Shown here piece by piece: positions 5,623-5,874 of a stretch of DNA of 5,874 bases (the stretch's first letter is position 1; the number at the start of each line of letters is the position of its first letter). The stretch lies in contig DBAW01000059.1 in NCBI GenBank assembly GCA_002291855.1, positions 1 through 5,874 of the forward strand, read 5' to 3'. The translations under genes were made by a program, and so were the position numbers. Under the pieces are notes generated by a model. The model was not told where the DNA came from, made no database searches, and saw nothing but the letters and a program-made list of their open reading frames with translations. Source of the stretch: Sphingomonas sp. UBA1000 (GTDB lineage Bacteria; Pseudomonadota; Alphaproteobacteria; Sphingomonadales; Sphingomonadaceae).

Positions 5623-5655
5623 GAGGGTATGCGGCCCGCATCGCATGCGGGCCGC
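5617..5655 (-). terminator. Probable terminator of ilvE
   Basis: Just downstream of the ilvE stop codon is a perfect 11-bp inverted repeat: GCGGCCCGCAT (5631-5641) and ATGCGGGCCGC (5645-5655) around a 3-nt loop. On the minus strand it is followed by ATACCCTCTTTTC, a weak T-tract displaced about 8 nt from the stem. The stem is very stable, so termination is likely but the poor U-tract lowers confidence. The T-tract overlaps the -35 box of the tRNA promoter. Confidence 0.65.
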
Positions 5656-5661
5656 GTTCGA

Positions 5662-5874
5662 TCAGGCGATCCGGTGCAGCCAGCCATGCGGATCGGGGGC
5701 CGCGCCGCGCTGGATGGCGACCAGCCGCTCGCGCAGCCGCAGCGTCACCGCGCCCGGCCCGCCATTGCCGATCGAGAAGCGCCCTTCGGCCGAGGCGACA
5801 TGGCCGACCGGGGTGACGACGGCGGCGGTGCCGCAGGCAAAGGTTTCGCGCAGCCGCCCGCTCGCCGCGTCGGC
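5662..5874 (-). CDS. ilvE: Branched-chain amino acid aminotransferase, C-terminal part
   Basis: The last 70 codons of IlvE are visible; the 5' part lies beyond the window end. The enzyme is a cytoplasmic, PLP-dependent class IV (fold type IV) aminotransferase. It catalyses the last step of valine, leucine and isoleucine synthesis and also their reverse transamination. The diagnostic segment is ETFACGTAAVVTPVGHVAS, matching the family pattern E-x-F-x-x-G-T-A-A-x-x-x-P-V; the G-T-A turn binds the cofactor phosphate. It is followed by FSIGNGGPGAVTLRLRERL and a C-terminal IQRGAAPDPHGWLHRIA, typical of the longer IlvE form. The stop is TGA (5662-5664). Third positions are almost all G or C, matching the host genes at the left of the window and contrasting with the adjoining restriction-modification pair. 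Confidence 0.9.
   Translation of the reverse strand, partial: ADAASGRLRETFACGTAAVVTPVGHVASAEGRFSIGNGGPGAVTLRLRERLVAIQRGAAPDPHGWLHRIA

Overview
The window looks like a chromosomal segment of a high-GC alphaproteobacterium, most likely a sphingomonad. The reasons are the strongly G/C-biased third codon positions of the flanking genes, a Ros/MucR-type regulator of the short sphingomonad-like form, a tRNA-Gln(UUG) with alphaproteobacterial features, and the general gene content. The genus assignment is inference from memory of family members, since no search was possible.

Layout from left to right. Positions 39-1430 (minus) encode a MATE-family multidrug/cation exporter. Positions 1505-2332 (minus) encode an AIM24/TIGR00266-type protein just upstream of it in the same direction, possibly co-transcribed. 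A 223-bp divergent intergenic region follows. Then comes a MucR/Ros-family regulator (2556-3041, plus) that lacks both zinc-binding cysteines and ends at a textbook intrinsic terminator (3088-3122). Beyond it is a decayed 3' end of an IS3-family transposase (about 3159-3343, minus). Next is a two-gene cassette with clearly different codon use: a C5-cytosine DNA methyltransferase (3430-4623) and, overlapping it by 4 bp (ATGA), a protein with a candidate PD-(D/E)xK nuclease site (4620-5477). After that lie a complete tRNA-Gln on the minus strand (5506-5580) and the C-terminal 70 residues of a branched-chain amino acid aminotransferase, IlvE (5662 to the window end, minus).

The main point of interest is the methyltransferase/nuclease pair. 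It reads as a compact Type II restriction-modification module acquired horizontally into a housekeeping neighbourhood, between the mucR-like terminator and a tRNA gene, with IS debris at its left edge. A plausible promoter begins 6 bp beyond the recognisable IS debris and would drive the module. The putative endonuclease does not match any restriction enzyme family I can name. Its role is inferred from the D-x13-ExK signature and the overlapping methyltransferase gene. No controller (C) protein gene is seen.

The rest is ordinary core genome: export, a conserved AIM24 protein, a global regulator, a tRNA and amino acid synthesis. It carries the expected terminators and promoters.
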